The notes under the pieces were generated by a model that was given only the letters and a program-made list of their open reading frames with translations, was not told the origin of the DNA and made no database searches. A stretch of DNA of 64,000 bases from Balanoglossus misakiensis. Taxonomy: Eukaryota; Hemichordata. Location of the stretch: assembly GCA_040954595.2 (NCBI GenBank), contig CM082594.2, positions 1,798,001-1,862,000 of the forward strand, in the 5' to 3' direction. Shown here one piece after another: positions 30,250 through 43,570 of this stretch; within the stretch, counting starts at the first letter, position 1; every line of letters begins with the position of its first letter. The position numbers and the translations under genes were made by a program.

Positions 30250-32182
30250 GTATATACAAGCTCTCCATTCATTAAATAAGTCTTCGATAGTTTTAGTGTC
30301 GCCTGGTGAAATTATGCCCACGTCACGACTCTGGGGACCAGTGCTAATAAATTCGACATTGTAGCTGAGATAGCGTTGGTGGGCATGGTCAACATATCCG
30401 ATACCATAGTGGGCAATGAGGGTTGAAATAACCAAGTTAATCGCGATTTCGTTCAATTTAGGCCTACTACGATAACTATATACATTGTATGTACTGTGAA
30501 TTTAGAACAGTTAAAACGGTTTCCCTTGGTTACAGGATGTTTGCTTTCATGTGACCGACGCCCTCTCAAAAAGATAAGTTTCTCTTGTAACGGACTTTGA
30601 TAGTATTGATTAAAATGTCGGATTGGTGGGAAATGGAAAAATCCATATATTGAGTATTCTCTTACTTAATTCGGTCAATAACCTTGTCTTATAGCATTAA
30701 TCACGATATAAATACATGCAATTCGATGCAAGTCGCACAGTTTTATTGTATAGAGTTGTGAGGTGGGACGGTAAGGAAGAGCCGGCCACCATAGCGTGTC
30801 TATACCATGGTCTTCGTAGATGCCCTATCCTGATATCAGCGAAGAGCACTGTACCCGATTTGCACGCACGGGGGACTTTTGGTGATAACACAAAACTCTG
30901 CATGAACTTTACACCAATGAAAAAAGATCGCCATTTCCAAGAGAGTACATGGCACGGCCGGAGATTATTACGTTGTTCACTGCCATGGGGAAAATAGTCA
31001 AATTGGATATAAAAAAGGCACAGACTTGGCACTGTTAAAGCGCGTAGCTCATCTCACAGGCATATTCCAGCTGTAGCCGCTGGTTACAGGCGTTTAGTGA
31101 ACAGTCAATCCCATGAGGCTGCTCTGTCCTAACGACAGAGAAGATGGCGGCGACCATAATCTGTGTCGGAGATCGTGAAAAGACACCAGCTTGGGTGAAA
31201 AGGAGGGACAAAACCAGAATCTATACTTATACTGTGCGCATGAAAAATGGAAGGAAGCGAAGGCAGTCCACTATTTGAATGCATCGAACGGAAAATTGGC
31301 TGGGAAGTTACGCGCATGCGCGTGAGACGAGACACACAACACAGACAATCCACCAAATTTAAATCCCTGGGGACACAACAGAGGTACAGGTACAAGATGC
31401 TGACTTATTTGTACAAAATCGATGCAAACGTTAATTACATGATCAATGATGATTAATGACGTCATGAGAAATCTATTGACTTTTCCATAGCAACAATATC
31501 TCCACCCCCGCCTGCCTTGTAACATGCGATAGGTTATATCTTTGGTATTTATTTATTCATTGCTTATTTATCTTTCTCGTAACACTTGATTGATCGACAT
31601 ACATTGTAAGTTGTACACCTTGCTGTATCTGTACATTCCAGCCATATTTTTCACTACAGGTTGTAAATTTAAATTTATCAAAACAGTCTTCTGGTGTTTT
31701 TGTGAGCCGAATGAGAAGCTGACTACGCATGCGCCACGATGTTTTTTGAAATGTTATCACATACATTAGAATCATATTCATTCACTCGTTTGTGAAATGT
31801 GAAATGCCATGCATTCCGAATGCCTTTTCACTATCTGACATTTTGTTTAATATCTCTCTTAGAATCACCCCCCCCCCCCAAAAAAAAAAATCTCTTTAGA
31901 CTTAAATGATGAAAACATACTGGTCTGAATGCTGCACATGCGCGATGAACGGCAGTGTGGCGTTTGGATTAACACTGAATAATTTACTAACATAATTTTG
32001 ACCCGTAGCGATTACAGTCCACACCACGTGGAAGCAGGGTATATGATAAAAAGGGCACAACACCCTGGTTTTTATAAAGGGTCAAAGTCCTGAAATATTG
32101 TCCTTGTTCACATTCGTTACTATGATTAGGTAGTAGTAGTAGAAGTAGTATTTGTTGTTGTTGTTGTTGTTGTTTATGATGA

Positions 32183-32215
<33 letters not shown>

Positions 32216-33590
32216 CAATTAATTACAAAACATGAATCGCTATGAAATTGATGAGTCGTATGCCCATGGCTGTTAGTATAAATAATTAAAACAAAATGTC
32301 GAATCGTTAAATTTATTGTGGTACTAAATGGATTTGCATGACATGCCAATTTTGTAAATGTTCATGATGGAACTCGTATGTGTTCTTGGTCAAATTCGCG
32401 ACGCACAATTCTCTGGAGGTTTTTTTTTTAAACAGAAGAAATGAACAACACCACGTGTAGAGGGCGCCATGTGTTGGAGCAGCAGTGACTAGTGCGTTCT
32501 AGTCAGTTGTTGCCGTGTTACCGCATGGGGTGTAATCTCAAGCCAGATTCTGAATAACGCATGATTTTCGATTGGCGGTACGTAGCTTTGGTAAACGATG
32601 GTTAATAGCAGAAATGCTGCGTTGTTATGACAACAGACCAGTACAAGGAATAACCCGGAACTGTTTTCTGTTTAATCTTGGTGGGAATAATATGGCAGAC
32701 GTTTCACATAATACACATCGTTTTATTTCATTGTCACTAGTTTTTTTTATGTTCCATTTCCTAAAACAACATCATTGCGTGTGAAGTTGTAAGAGGAAAT
32801 TGCTAATTATACATTGGATTGTGAAAGTGTTAAATCAAAACGTGCAAGGAGACGCCATTACAAGTGCCTCATCTCACTAGCCATTATAATTAACCATACG
32901 AATATCAGGATGGTAATCCTTGCAATAGTAGTGGTCACGTTCGTCACATCGTTGGAAAGAGCAGTATTGAACCGGGCTTGAAAATGTCACTTTTCGGCCT
33001 GTTGGACCACAGTACAAACCGTTGGCAAGGCGGTCCGGACACTTTAATATTAAAAATACAACGCCATATTAAGGTATAGGATGCTATGCAGGAATTGAGA
33101 TCTCTTTATTAATAATGGAACTCAATACGTATTGACTTGTATTTTATAACGCTATTATTCGTCACGTAAACCTACCATGTTTAAAAAAATACAACTTACG
33201 TTTTAGGGGAGTTTTTAAACATACTAAACGTTAATTGGATTTCAAAGGCAATTTTACAGCTTATATCATGTCGATTCATGCAAAGTACACTGTTGTTCAC
33301 TTCTTGAAGACAGAGAGGGATGTTAAAGATACGACATACAAAAATCGTTTACTTACATCAACTGAACTACATATGACATGTAAGATATCGTCCTCGTAAA
33401 ATTCTAATGTACATTCTAAACACTCCTCGCTCCTTTCTTCTTCTAACAAGTGTCCCTGAAATGAAAAATGTACCTCCTTATAGCATTATTTTTAAGTTCA
33501 TGTTATTTTCGATAAACGATAACAACATTCAGTTACTAGACAAAGTCAGATGATATCCACACACTCTGATCGAGGCGACCAACAAGCACT
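30250..33590. other. unit B interior
   Basis: Mirrors 21620-24980 of unit A with small indels and a shorter (GTT)n array at 32150-32213. No confirmed gene. Confidence 0.45.
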
Positions 33591-33772
33591 CAGCGACGGA
33601 CGGACATACAGACAAGACAGACAGGCAGAGTGAGAGACAGACAGACAGACAGGCAGGCAGAGTGACTGGCGGACAGGCAGGCAGAGTGACAGAAAGACAG
33701 ACAGGAAGGCAGAGTGACAGACAGACAAACAACCAGACAGGCAGAGGGACAGACAGACAGACAGACAGAAAC
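33590..33772. repeat. (CAGA/GGCA)n microsatellite, unit B
   Basis: Counterpart of 24981-25165. Confidence 0.92.
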
Positions 33773-35394
33773 AATGTGACTAGTTTTCTTTTACTTTGGC
33801 TACGCTTAAAGGGAGACACACATACAAACCACATCGATCTTGTCCACTTGATCCACCAGCACGGACATCAGCCTGAATGTATGTGTCGGTCTAGACTCTC
33901 TCACAACACCTCTCGTCGTCCGTGCAGGCTTATGGTCTGATTGCATGTGTGCCCGGCAGGGGGGGGGGGGGCACTCATGAACGCTGCCCTCTAGTGGCTA
34001 CTAAATTGACCAACCAGAGTGCGGCATTCTGGCTCACTCATATGCGCGTCTTGTCGACAGTAAAGGCTCGAAAAACCCCGTTTTTGAACAGAATGTGATC
34101 ATCGAAATAAATCACGATCACAAATTTAGAAAGTTACATTATGTGTAGAACACCAGACATTTTTTCCCGTACATGACCGATCATTTTCACACTTTGTCGG
34201 CCGATAAACGTAGTGCCAATGTAGGCTGATAAACACCAGTGCCGAAAGGCGGTTTTCAAACTACCGATCATTTCAAACTCTGTCGATCTTTTTAATAATA
34301 AGCCAAAGAGCGTAGTGCAGTACCGTACCGAAAGGCTGTTTTCAAACTACCGATCTTTTTCATAATAAGCCGATATGACGTGACCGACACACGATGGAGC
34401 TCCGTTTGAGCCAGACAATAGTCCCAAACACCAATACGACAAGTAGACAATTGAAAATCACAAAGAAAATATGTTTTTTTTGGGGGGGTCAGAACCTTTG
34501 TAAAAGTAAGGCTTCGCGGTATGAAAAGCGATATCACATCAACATGTCACGAAAATTCAGTTCACCCACGAGGAGACGCTCACGCTACGTATACTGCATC
34601 ATACGAAGGTTCAGGAGCTATGCACTAGTCAGGCGTGTGCGCTATACTATACATGCTATAGAACGGAATTGTTGCACTTGTAATCAGGGGCGATTTTGCA
34701 AAGACCCATGGGGGTACACACACCATTTTTCTAAAATAGTCAGAATATATATTGAAATTACCGAAATCGTTTCAAAATGTTACAATTATTTTTTATAAGA
34801 AAGTGCTGCACATCTTAAAACACTATAAATTCGATGTCTATTATTTTTCCAAATTTCGGGTCACTGTAAGTTTTATCAGTTTTTCGCAAGGTTTATCAAG
34901 ATATTTCGGTAAAATGTGTCGTTTAATAGCTTAAACTACAAACTATCGATAAATGGTGAAAATGACTGGTAAAATACGATAATTCCGACGTAAATAAGCT
35001 TAGAAAATTACGTGGGAAATCAGCTCACCACTTCCGCATTTGAAAACAAGATAACGTTGGGGGCGCTGCAAAGTTTAGAAAACACCGTGATTAACGGTCA
35101 TTTGACGAGCTAGAGTTCGCACTGATATGCGAGGTAAGATTTTGACTCAGACGTGGTTTCAAATTGGAATCAGCCTTATTTTCTGTAGTAGAATACACGA
35201 ATTTTATCTTGGAAAAACAGTAAAAACTTCAAAAAATAATATGCACACTGAAGTTCTGCTTTCGATCCGAAATTCCTTTCCATTCCGTTCAAAATCCGTG
35301 TGGTGATAAAAGCAAAACGTGGAAAAATTTTTGGATTTGGAGAAACTATTTTTTATTTCGTGTGGCTATTCCGTTCCGTAAGCCTCACAAGAAT

Positions 35395-36267
35395 ATTACG
35401 AGCGCCTGTGGTGTGAACAGAATTGAACGTGCAAAGGGCCATGACCTCGTTTGAACTCTCGCGTTGAGTATTCAAAAACGCAACCAGGGACAGACCACAA
35501 AATGAACGAATTCCCCATAGAATTATTTTCTGTCATACTTAGTGGACGTAGACTATCGTCAGCCGCTTGTGTCGCTTGTAATATTTCCATGGCAATGTTC
35601 CGCGTCTCTGACGCTCGACCCAGAGGTCGCGCGCGACTTCAGCCCTCTTTGGCTGCCATAGCTGGTGATCATCCTCTGTGTACCTGTGTATACCAGAACA
35701 GAAATCACGTGACGCGTGTCTGGTGAAAATAAATTTTCCCCGTAGTGCAATGTTTACTGACAATGGTGGTGTAATCGAACCCAGAACTTGGAATAACCGC
35801 GAAAAATTGTGTCGAGTGGTCAGGAAATACGTACCACACGCTGACTTCCAAATGTCTAGATTTTGATGTTTGTGGCAGTACACACATGATGTCTAAACTG
35901 GCGACACAGTTACAATTACTCAGTGTATGGTCTCCAAAATTGTCAGTTTCCTCCACAATACTGAATGAGTGAAGAACGTACACATAAATCATGAGCCTAC
36001 TAAGGGGACTGGTCGGTTTCTTCAGCCTGGGGGGAGGGGTGGATTATAGGGGAGGGGGTCACCCTGTTTTGGAATTGGGTGATGTCATCTCAGGTGCTGG
36101 TGTCTATCCTCCTGTACTTTGCAAGGCTAACTTTATTCCCCCTCTTGCTAAAACATTCATACGTTCGACATGTGTGTGTTTTAAATGATCTTTGCCACCC
36201 TTTGCGACCTTTGACCTGTCATAGTTCAAAATAGCAGATTTGAATAAGGCTCGCTATTTCTACTGTT
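35395..36267. other. unassigned sequence and repeat copy
   Basis: The 91-codon plus frame at 35451-35726 and the overlapping minus frame at 35539-35883 have no motif. From about 35848 to 36110 the sequence is a repeat whose inverted copy is at about 43260-43570. It includes GTTACAATTACTC and AATCATGAGCCTACTAAG, then the G-run start of the family listed at 3031. Confidence 0.45.
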
Positions 36268-36560
36268 CATGATTAGGTCCCATTGGTATAGGCATATATA
36301 CCATGGGACCTTATGGGATCGGTTGCGTCTGTATGTATTTATGGATGGATGGATGGATGGATGTATGGATGTATGTCTGTATGTCCGTCCACATCAAAAA
36401 CTTGAAAACCGCTGCGCGTATCACCTCAATATTTGGTGTATAGGTGCAGGCTGGGCTGTAGATGGGAGTTTGTCCAAACGAAGTTGCCAGGCCCAAAAAT
36501 ATGCAAATTAGCTGGAAAAATGTGAAATTTATCAAAACTCTGAAAGTCAACAACTACTCG
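36268..36560 (+). repeat. dispersed repeat with (GGAT)n, plus copy
   Basis: Starts TTAGGTCCCATTGG and contains GGGACCTTATGGGATCGGTT, (GGAT)n at 36341-36370, then CATCAAAAACTTGAAA. An inverted copy lies at 45870-46134 and a fragment at about 468-560. Confidence 0.75.
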
Positions 36561-36822
36561 TCAGATTGCTTTCAAAATTGGTATGCATGTACCATATGTC
36601 AACCTCACATCGACCTGTAAGTGTTAAGTTAATAACAGGGATGTTTTATTTTTTATGAATTTTTTAGTCTTTTTATTAAATTTATACCTTTACTTATACC
36701 TCTATGGTTAAGCTATGTCCACGTCTTATTGTGGAATTCTGGTCTGTGCAATAGTCCTGTACAGTGACTGTCTATTGGTCAGTGAGCACAATGGGGCCAA
36801 AATAAAAGGCAAACTTTTGGGC

Positions 36823-37725
36823 TCACCTGTAACACCTGCTTAACACATTAATTATGTGCATACCTAATTCTGGGCTAACTAATAGGGCTAGAGGTTTCGT
36901 TCTTGTGGGACATGGACCAGTATAGGGTCAAAATTTCTTGCCCAAATTTTGGGTGACCTCAGGTGACCTTTGACCTACTTTCCTATATCTCGGCATCCAG
37001 AGCAGGTACAGACTTGGCGTTTGGAGAGTTGGGACTAAAATTGAAAAGCCAAAATGGGGGTCACCTGTAACACCTGCTTATCTCATTAATTATGTGCATA
37101 CCTAATTCCAGGCTAACCAATAGGGCTATAGGTTTGGTTTTTGTTGAACATGGACCAGTATAGGGTCAAAATTTCTTGCCCAAAATTTTCCTGACCTCAG
37201 GTGACCTTTGACCTACTTTACCATTTCTTGGCATCCAGAGCAGGTACAGACTTGGCGTTCGGAGGGTTGGGACTAAAATTGAAAAGCCAAAATTTGGGGT
37301 CACCTGTAACACCTGCATATCTCATTACTTATGTGCATACTTAATTCCAGGCTAACCAATAGGGCTATAGGTTTGGTTTTTGTTGAACATGGACCAGTAT
37401 AGGGTCAAAATTTCTTGCCCAAATTTTGCATGACCTCAGGTGACCCTTGACCTACTTTATCATATCTTGGCATCCAGAGCAGGTACATAATTGGTGTTTG
37501 GAGGGTTGGGACTAAAATTGAAAAGCCAAAATTTGGGGTCACCTGTGACACCTGCATATCTCATTAATTATGTGCATACCTAATTCCAGGCTAACCAATA
37601 GGGCTATAGGTTTGGTTTTTGTTGAACATGGACCAGTATAGAGTCAAAATTTCTTGCCCAAATTTTGCATAACCTCAGGTGACCTTTGACCTACTTTTCC
37701 ATATCTTGGCATCCAGAGCAGATAT
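36823..37725 (+). repeat. 239-bp satellite, about four units, with DR1 motifs
   Basis: The unit start TCACCTGTAACACCTGC recurs at about 36823, 37061, 37300 and 37539. Each unit contains CCTCAGGTGACCTTTGACCTAC; TGACCTTTGACCT is a perfect DR1 (AGGTCA-A-AGGTCA) on the minus strand, with one unit mutated (37439-37455). Confidence 0.88.
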
Positions 37726-39060
37726 GCTTATTGCTATGTGCTATGTTGGCTTGGGCCCGCTATTGCTGCTTGTAGATCTGCTTGCAATGTCACCTGTAAT
37801 TTTTATTCTGGTGTGTCACTGTTTCCGCATTATCCTCAAATGTGACCACAGTGTCCTTGACGCTATTTTTTTTTGTTTTGTTTTGTTTTGCGCAAGAAGG
37901 GAAAATGAGCTTTGCACACAACGTGAAGGATCAACTAGGCCAACATAACTCCATGAACCCGTCCACATACGGCCCGGATTGTATGTCGGCCCTGATCCCC
38001 CTTTCCGAACGCGACCAAACTAATTCAGCCCTGTGCCCACTTAGCGTGTCCAAATTGGTTTTTCTATACCGCCCCAGGCCCAGCACTGATGCTACACCGC
38101 CATAATGAGTATGGTGTGACCCCCCAAGTGTTTTGCCCCCATTGCATCACATAACAAAGTTTTAAGCTTCTCTTTGTAAGTCGTCCTGAAGAGGTAAAAT
38201 CACAACAGTGAACTTTCTATTTGATTTGTGCAATATGCCTGGCTTTGAATCGCATAAAATACAAGTAAATTTTCTGTCTTGAGTTGGAAGCACGGCTGGT
38301 GGACAGCAATTTTCCTGAGGTTATCTTTCGCGGAGTTAAGCACTGGAATCATGTGAAAAATGGGCAAGACGAGTAGGGTAAGATTGAGCCCCTAACATAC
38401 ATGATGCTTTTTAAAGATTGAACAAAGTAAGAACTTAAAAATGAATTTGGAATAAATTTATTCACTATATATGAACAATAATGAAGATTAATGTTAAAAC
38501 CCTAGGCATCGACAGAGTCGAACTGTCAATGTGGATACATTCTCCAAGAACACCTCTTGCGGGTAAATTAATTTCATTATTTGTTCATTATATAGTGTAG
38601 CTAAGTGTGGCTAGGTGGCTAACTGCTGATGTAATAAATCTTGCATACCCATTTGAAACATGTCACAGTATTCAAATTGAAATGATGAGCAAAAAAAATA
38701 TCTGCTCATCATATTGATAGAAAGTGCCAAAATAGCTTGTTGACGGTGCACACAATAGCTTTTGGCTTTACCCTGGTTAACTATTATTATTTTTATTATT
38801 TTTAAATTTAATTAAGTGCCTAATGGGTAAAGACCAAAAGCTTCTTGGTCCCATCTCTCCCCCATACAATTTTGGTTCTTTTTTTTATGCAAGATAATTA
38901 CATTCTGTGTGATAACCTAGTCTTTTTTACACGCCTAAAGGGCAGTGAAAAAACCTTGAGCCAAATATAAATGAGGAAAAACTGCCCTCTCCCCCATCGT
39001 TCGATGCAAATATTAAAGGCTAACCCGAATCGTCTTGCTGGCTTTTAATTTTTTTAATGA
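37726..39060. other. no gene seen
   Basis: Short overlapping frames at 37679-38105 carry no motif. A TTTTG run is at 37870-37889. The rest is AT-rich without recognisable coding or repeat structure. Confidence 0.45.
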
Positions 39061-39130
39061 AATACGATGAACGAGCGAATTGTGACGAGGGACGAAGAAA
39101 ACACGCAGTGTATGGCGACGAACACGGCGA

Positions 39131-39395
39131 CGAGTGACGAAGGAAATGCGGACGAGCGAATGGCACCGAAGGACACGTTGGCGACGACAGATGGCGACGA
39201 GCGACGAAGGAAATGCGGACGAACGAATGGCACCGAAGGACACGTTGGCGACGAACGAATGGCGACGAGCGACGAAGGAAATGCGGACGAGCGAATGGCA
39301 CCGAAGGACACGTTGGCGACGACAGATGGCGACGAGCGACGAAGGAAATGCGGACGAGCGAATGGCACCGAAGGACACAATCTCGGGGAAAGTTG
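39131..39395. repeat. 67-bp minisatellite, four units
   Basis: Units begin CGAGCGACGAAGGAAATGCG at about 39131, 39198, 39266 and 39333. Units 1, 2 and 4 share similar ends; unit 2 differs at GAACGAATGG. Since 67 is not a multiple of three, all six frames stay open across it; the 165-codon plus ORF and the 138-codon minus ORF are not convincing genes. Confidence 0.9.
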
Positions 39396-39544
39396 CGAAA
39401 AAATCCACGGACGAATCACACGAGCGCATAGCGAAAATAATTTCTATAAAAGAAAAAAGAACATGTTAAACATACATTTATATAATCATTTCACAATTGT
39501 TTTACAACTACATTACACACCTTTGTCTGCATTACCCTTTACAA

Positions 39545-39975
39545 CCTGTACACATTTAATTTGACCATGTGGCATTACCGGTTACACCTTTTTTGTCACT
39601 ACACTTTAAACCCATAACACAACAAGTCATTATTATTAACCCTCTGTACAGAATTAATGTAACCACGTGGCATAATTTAATTAATTTCCCTTTATTCATT
39701 GTTTTCACTAGACCATAAATCCAAACACCAGTCATATTTATATACCCTTTGTTCACACTTTACCACGTGGCATAACCCGGCCGTTACACCTTTTTATCAC
39801 TATAGTCATATTAACCCTCTGTACAGAATTATATGTAACCACGTGATATAATTACCCTTTTGTACACATTTGTTTCACTATACCATAAAACCATTTAACC
39901 ACACACTTGTCATTTATATACCCTTTGTTAACACTTTACCACGTGGCATAACCCTCGATTTTACAGTACATTACT
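39545..39975. repeat. degenerate tandem repeat with CACGTG boxes
   Basis: About three diverged ~190-bp units. Each has TTACCACGTGGCATAA or AACCACGTG, CCCTCTGTACAGAATTA and a CACTA(T/G)ACCATAAA block. No gene. Confidence 0.65.
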
Positions 39976-40545
39976 CATCACACCTTTGAAACCAAAATAT
40001 TATACCCATGCAAACATTTGTATTTCTCAAAGTACCCTTGTTTGTTTGTGCACAATGTTTACATGGCGCGCCGGTTGCAAAGAAAAACAGTGACAAGACG
40101 ATACAGCACAGCGCATACAATCAACAAAACACAGAACAATGTCACCATATTCGCAGCGTTACACTCCGGGACCAATGCCGACCACTCCATTTTACCATTT
40201 CCACCGCGCAGTTTTACCAGAGATCAGCCGCCGTACATGTATCCAAACTGAAAGACAAAGAAATGATACCGTCTGCGAATTCAAATGCCACTAACGGACA
40301 GAGTGGCATCTGCGCATGCGAGTATGATAATTAGCATCCAGAAAAATCCAGAATAAACCCACTGCGCATGCACTCTAGCCTTTAATTAGACAAAATAATC
40401 AGTTCAACGCAACACGTCCTGGTTGGGATTATAATAACAAAAGAAAGAATTATCAGTTCGGCAAGATTTGAATAACACCGAAAATTCACTACAGTGGCAA
40501 CGCGCGTCTAAATTAAATGAGACACCTGATTTTATCAAGCTGATT

Positions 40546-40605
40546 CCACAGGTCGCGCGCTAGTTGAGAGCGCTTGTGCTCTCAACTGCGCAGCGCGACC
40601 TGTGG
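40546..40605. repeat. 60-bp GC-rich hairpin
   Basis: Outer arms CCACAGGTCGCGC / GCGCGACCTGTGG and inner arms GTTGAGAGC / GCTCTCAAC fold with small bulges. Isolated copy in this window. Confidence 0.85.
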
Positions 40606-40830
40606 TTGATATAATGGGCATGTAACAATATTTGCAACATTGTTGATGCTTATGCAGACATTATGCTTGAAGAAATTTAAAACTCAAACTTTGTAGCCTA
40701 ATATGAAGAAAACTCGGCAAATTGTGCGTGTCATTTTTTTCCGTTACCATGCATTAATTTTACTGACACAGAACACTCCAAGGAAAGATACAGTACACGT
40801 CCAAGGACCGCCGATTACATGCACAGGTGG

Positions 40831-42164
40831 TTACAATGAATGTTGATAAAACTTTTCTGGAACTGTTTCCATACAGTCAGTTGGACTTGGAAATACACAG
40901 GCCCCTATTATGCGACAAGTGACATCATTTCGTTTCTGATAAAACGTATCATCGAGCAGTGGTTTTCCACGACAAAACGAGCGTCCACTCAATTTCACTT
41001 CCATGTTTCCCACAATAAACTTGTGCAGTTGTGGAATAAAGTCAGTCATCGGACAAAGCTTAGAGTGTTCGCTCTTCGCGTAGAAACAAGCCCATTTTGT
41101 TGGATACTGTGACTATGCCCAAACTTAATAACTATGTTGGGACATCCGTATAGAGTAATTACTTGACAGTGAAATGAAAACCATGGAATATTATCTATAT
41201 ACAACAGATTATGATGTTTCACAGAGCTGTTTTGGAATGTGTAAAGGTGAAATTCGTTCTCGTTCTGACTTCATACCTGACCCACCCATTAGTAAAATGT
41301 TGATGGTCCTTCCACTCGGACAAGCACGCGGCTTTGTGGAAGCTAGCCGACAGTTATCGCTGGGTTGTCGGATTTGTTGCCGAACCCCAACGGTACAGCT
41401 GCGTACCACAGCTAGCTCGGAGCGAGAGTTTCGGTACCGAGTTGAGTTACAAATTCGGCCTGAGCTGATGGTTTGGGTTACGCGATCCCATGACTTGTAC
41501 ACGTTCACAGACGCTAAGCTTGTTAAGAAACTATTTGGACAGAATAACGGTCAATCAAATCACATACACACAAATTATTCATTAAATAATCTTATTTAAA
41601 TAACTCGAAAAATATAAAATGAATAAGTACAACCATTGAAAGATTCTTTTGTCTAACGGTGACCAATTAAACGACCAACAGCAAATACAACATTCCACCA
41701 AAAGATAATAGACTGACAATTAATAGTACTGGGATTTGCATGCAATAATTCTATAGCTAGCGTTAAAGTTTTCAAGGAACAGTCACGTATTACCTCACAA
41801 TATTGTCCTGACGAGTTAGAAGAAGAAAAACTCCATGAAATTTCCAGCTCGAGGGTGGCGTAATCGGGGATCCATAAATAAGGGCAAATTCAAGTTCTCG
41901 AAAGTCTAGATTAGTCCACACAGAATACCCAAAGACCGGATCCAGGGCGCCGGGTTCACATGTGATGTACTCACGGAACTTCAATGCTCCAAGAACACTA
42001 CTTTCTTGAAAGACCACTGGAACATACGACAAGAATCCTTGATGATGGTGACGGGACGACATGTAAGGTAGTAAGCACGAGGTCGGATGGAAACTGGTCA
42101 ATGTGGCCGGAGACAACACGTGGCATAGTAACCTTTTACAAATAACGGCGAGGCAACGTGGCAA
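40831..42164. other. region of unassigned open frames
   Basis: Moderately protein-like frames: minus 40831-41049 (72 codons), plus 41174-41599 (141 codons, RRTP/LQIRPELMVW region), minus 41209-41508, minus 41790-42164 (124 codons, with EYITCEPGALDPVFGYS). None shows a motif I recognise, and no linking splice sites could be fixed. They may be exons of an unknown gene or chance frames. Confidence 0.25.
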
Positions 42165-42837
42165 TGTACGTTTTTTATACGACTAAAATACATAATTAAT
42201 TAACACCTGGATACGCGGTGTGTTGAACAAAGGAATAAAAGTGAGGTTCACCTGGTCAATGAACCATTGGACACATGGACAACATAACACGCTAAAAAAG
42301 CAAAACAAAACAGAACACTATTTACTTGATAACAAATCATGGCTTACACTTAGTTTTCTAGTTGCTGAATACGAGAAATGACTTAAAAATCTAAACACAT
42401 GAAGCAAATCTAGCCATATGCGTAACTTTCGGAAAATGTACAGGACGTAAGACAGAAATTGGTACATAAAAACAAAAGCACAATTTGTTCGACGCTTGTG
42501 GTCTTCCTGCGCTTGGCGCACAGTGCGCCCTCATGCGACCGAATCGAATCATGGGAATGGGAACATGGTGACTGTCGCTTATTTTGGTCTAACGTAACCA
42601 TGGTTACCTGTCGTGAAACCTTATGTTCTACACATTGTTGTTCGTGGGAGTGGCATCAGTTTGCGTTCAGGTGAGAATTGTTTGCTCTGCCTCCGCGTAT
42701 GATTCGAAAAACGCGTTTACAAAGCAAAACGGATATCGATACTTCCGGTTTGTAATGTGCGATCGCTTATAGCTATGCGTACTGTACGCAGAGCTCCTAT
42801 GTTTCAAGTTGCTGTGTTCGAATCAATCATTACCTCA
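42165..42837. other. no gene seen
   Basis: A short plus frame at 42459-42674 is Cys/Trp-rich but has no known pattern. Nothing else noted. Confidence 0.4.
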
Positions 42838-43384
42838 TTAGGGACTGGTCAGTTTCTTCAGCATGGGGGGATTGATTCTATTTTGTGGATATCAAAAGTG
42901 AGTGACACCCCCTCCCATGTCAACTTTCACAAACTGTAATTATCCCCCCCCCCCCCCAGCGATTTTGTGATTTGTTTGTAAAATTCAGAGCTCAAAGCTG
43001 AATTTTAATGAACTCAAAAGCAAATCAACTCAACAATGTTGGGGAGGGCAAATTTTACCTTTGCCCCTCAAACTCAACACATGTAGGGGGGGGGGGGGAC
43101 AAGTACCCTGCTCTGTACTGCCTGGTAAAGAATCAGGGGGTGGGTGTCCCCTCCCACATTAGATAATTTTCTAATTTAAGAGCTCGAAACTGTATTTTTG
43201 TGGACTCAAAAGCAATGTTTAGTCCCTCATTCAACATTTCCAAAACAAGGTGAGCCCCCCCCTCCCATCACCCAATTCCAAAACAGGGTGAGCCCTCCCC
43301 TATAATCCACCACAACCCCCCCCCCCCCCCCCCCCCTGGCTGAAGAACCGACCAGTCAAGTCCAGTCAAGTCCCTTAGTAGGCT
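42838..43384 (-). repeat. palindromic-ended G/C-run repeat, copy 2
   Basis: Left end TTAGGGACTGGTCAGTTTCTTCAGC; right end GGCTGAAGAACCGACCAGTC followed by CCCTTAG. Long C and G runs at 42946-42957, 43086-43098 and 43317-43336. Continues at 43385-43570 into the inverted copy of 35848-35990. Confidence 0.7.
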
Positions 43385-43570
43385 CATGATTTTAATGTGA
43401 AGTTAAAGACAGGTATACATTCTTCAGTATTGTGGAGGAAACCGACAGTTTTGGGGGACCAGACACGGAGTAATTGTAACTGTTTCACCAGCGAAGACAT
43501 CAATGTATACTGCTACAAACATCAAAATGTAGTGACATTTGGACGTCAATAAAATCAGCAATTTTTCTCT

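Larger units (their letters stand above)
27628..35394. mobile_element. Crypton-type unit B (right-truncated)
   Basis: Head-to-tail with unit A, sharing CAGACAAAT at the junction. It follows unit A until ...AGCCTCACAAGAATA at 35394, where unrelated DNA begins. About 640 bp of the right end, including the hairpin and the terminal core, is missing. It retains the complete recombinase catalytic ORF that unit A lost. Confidence 0.68.
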
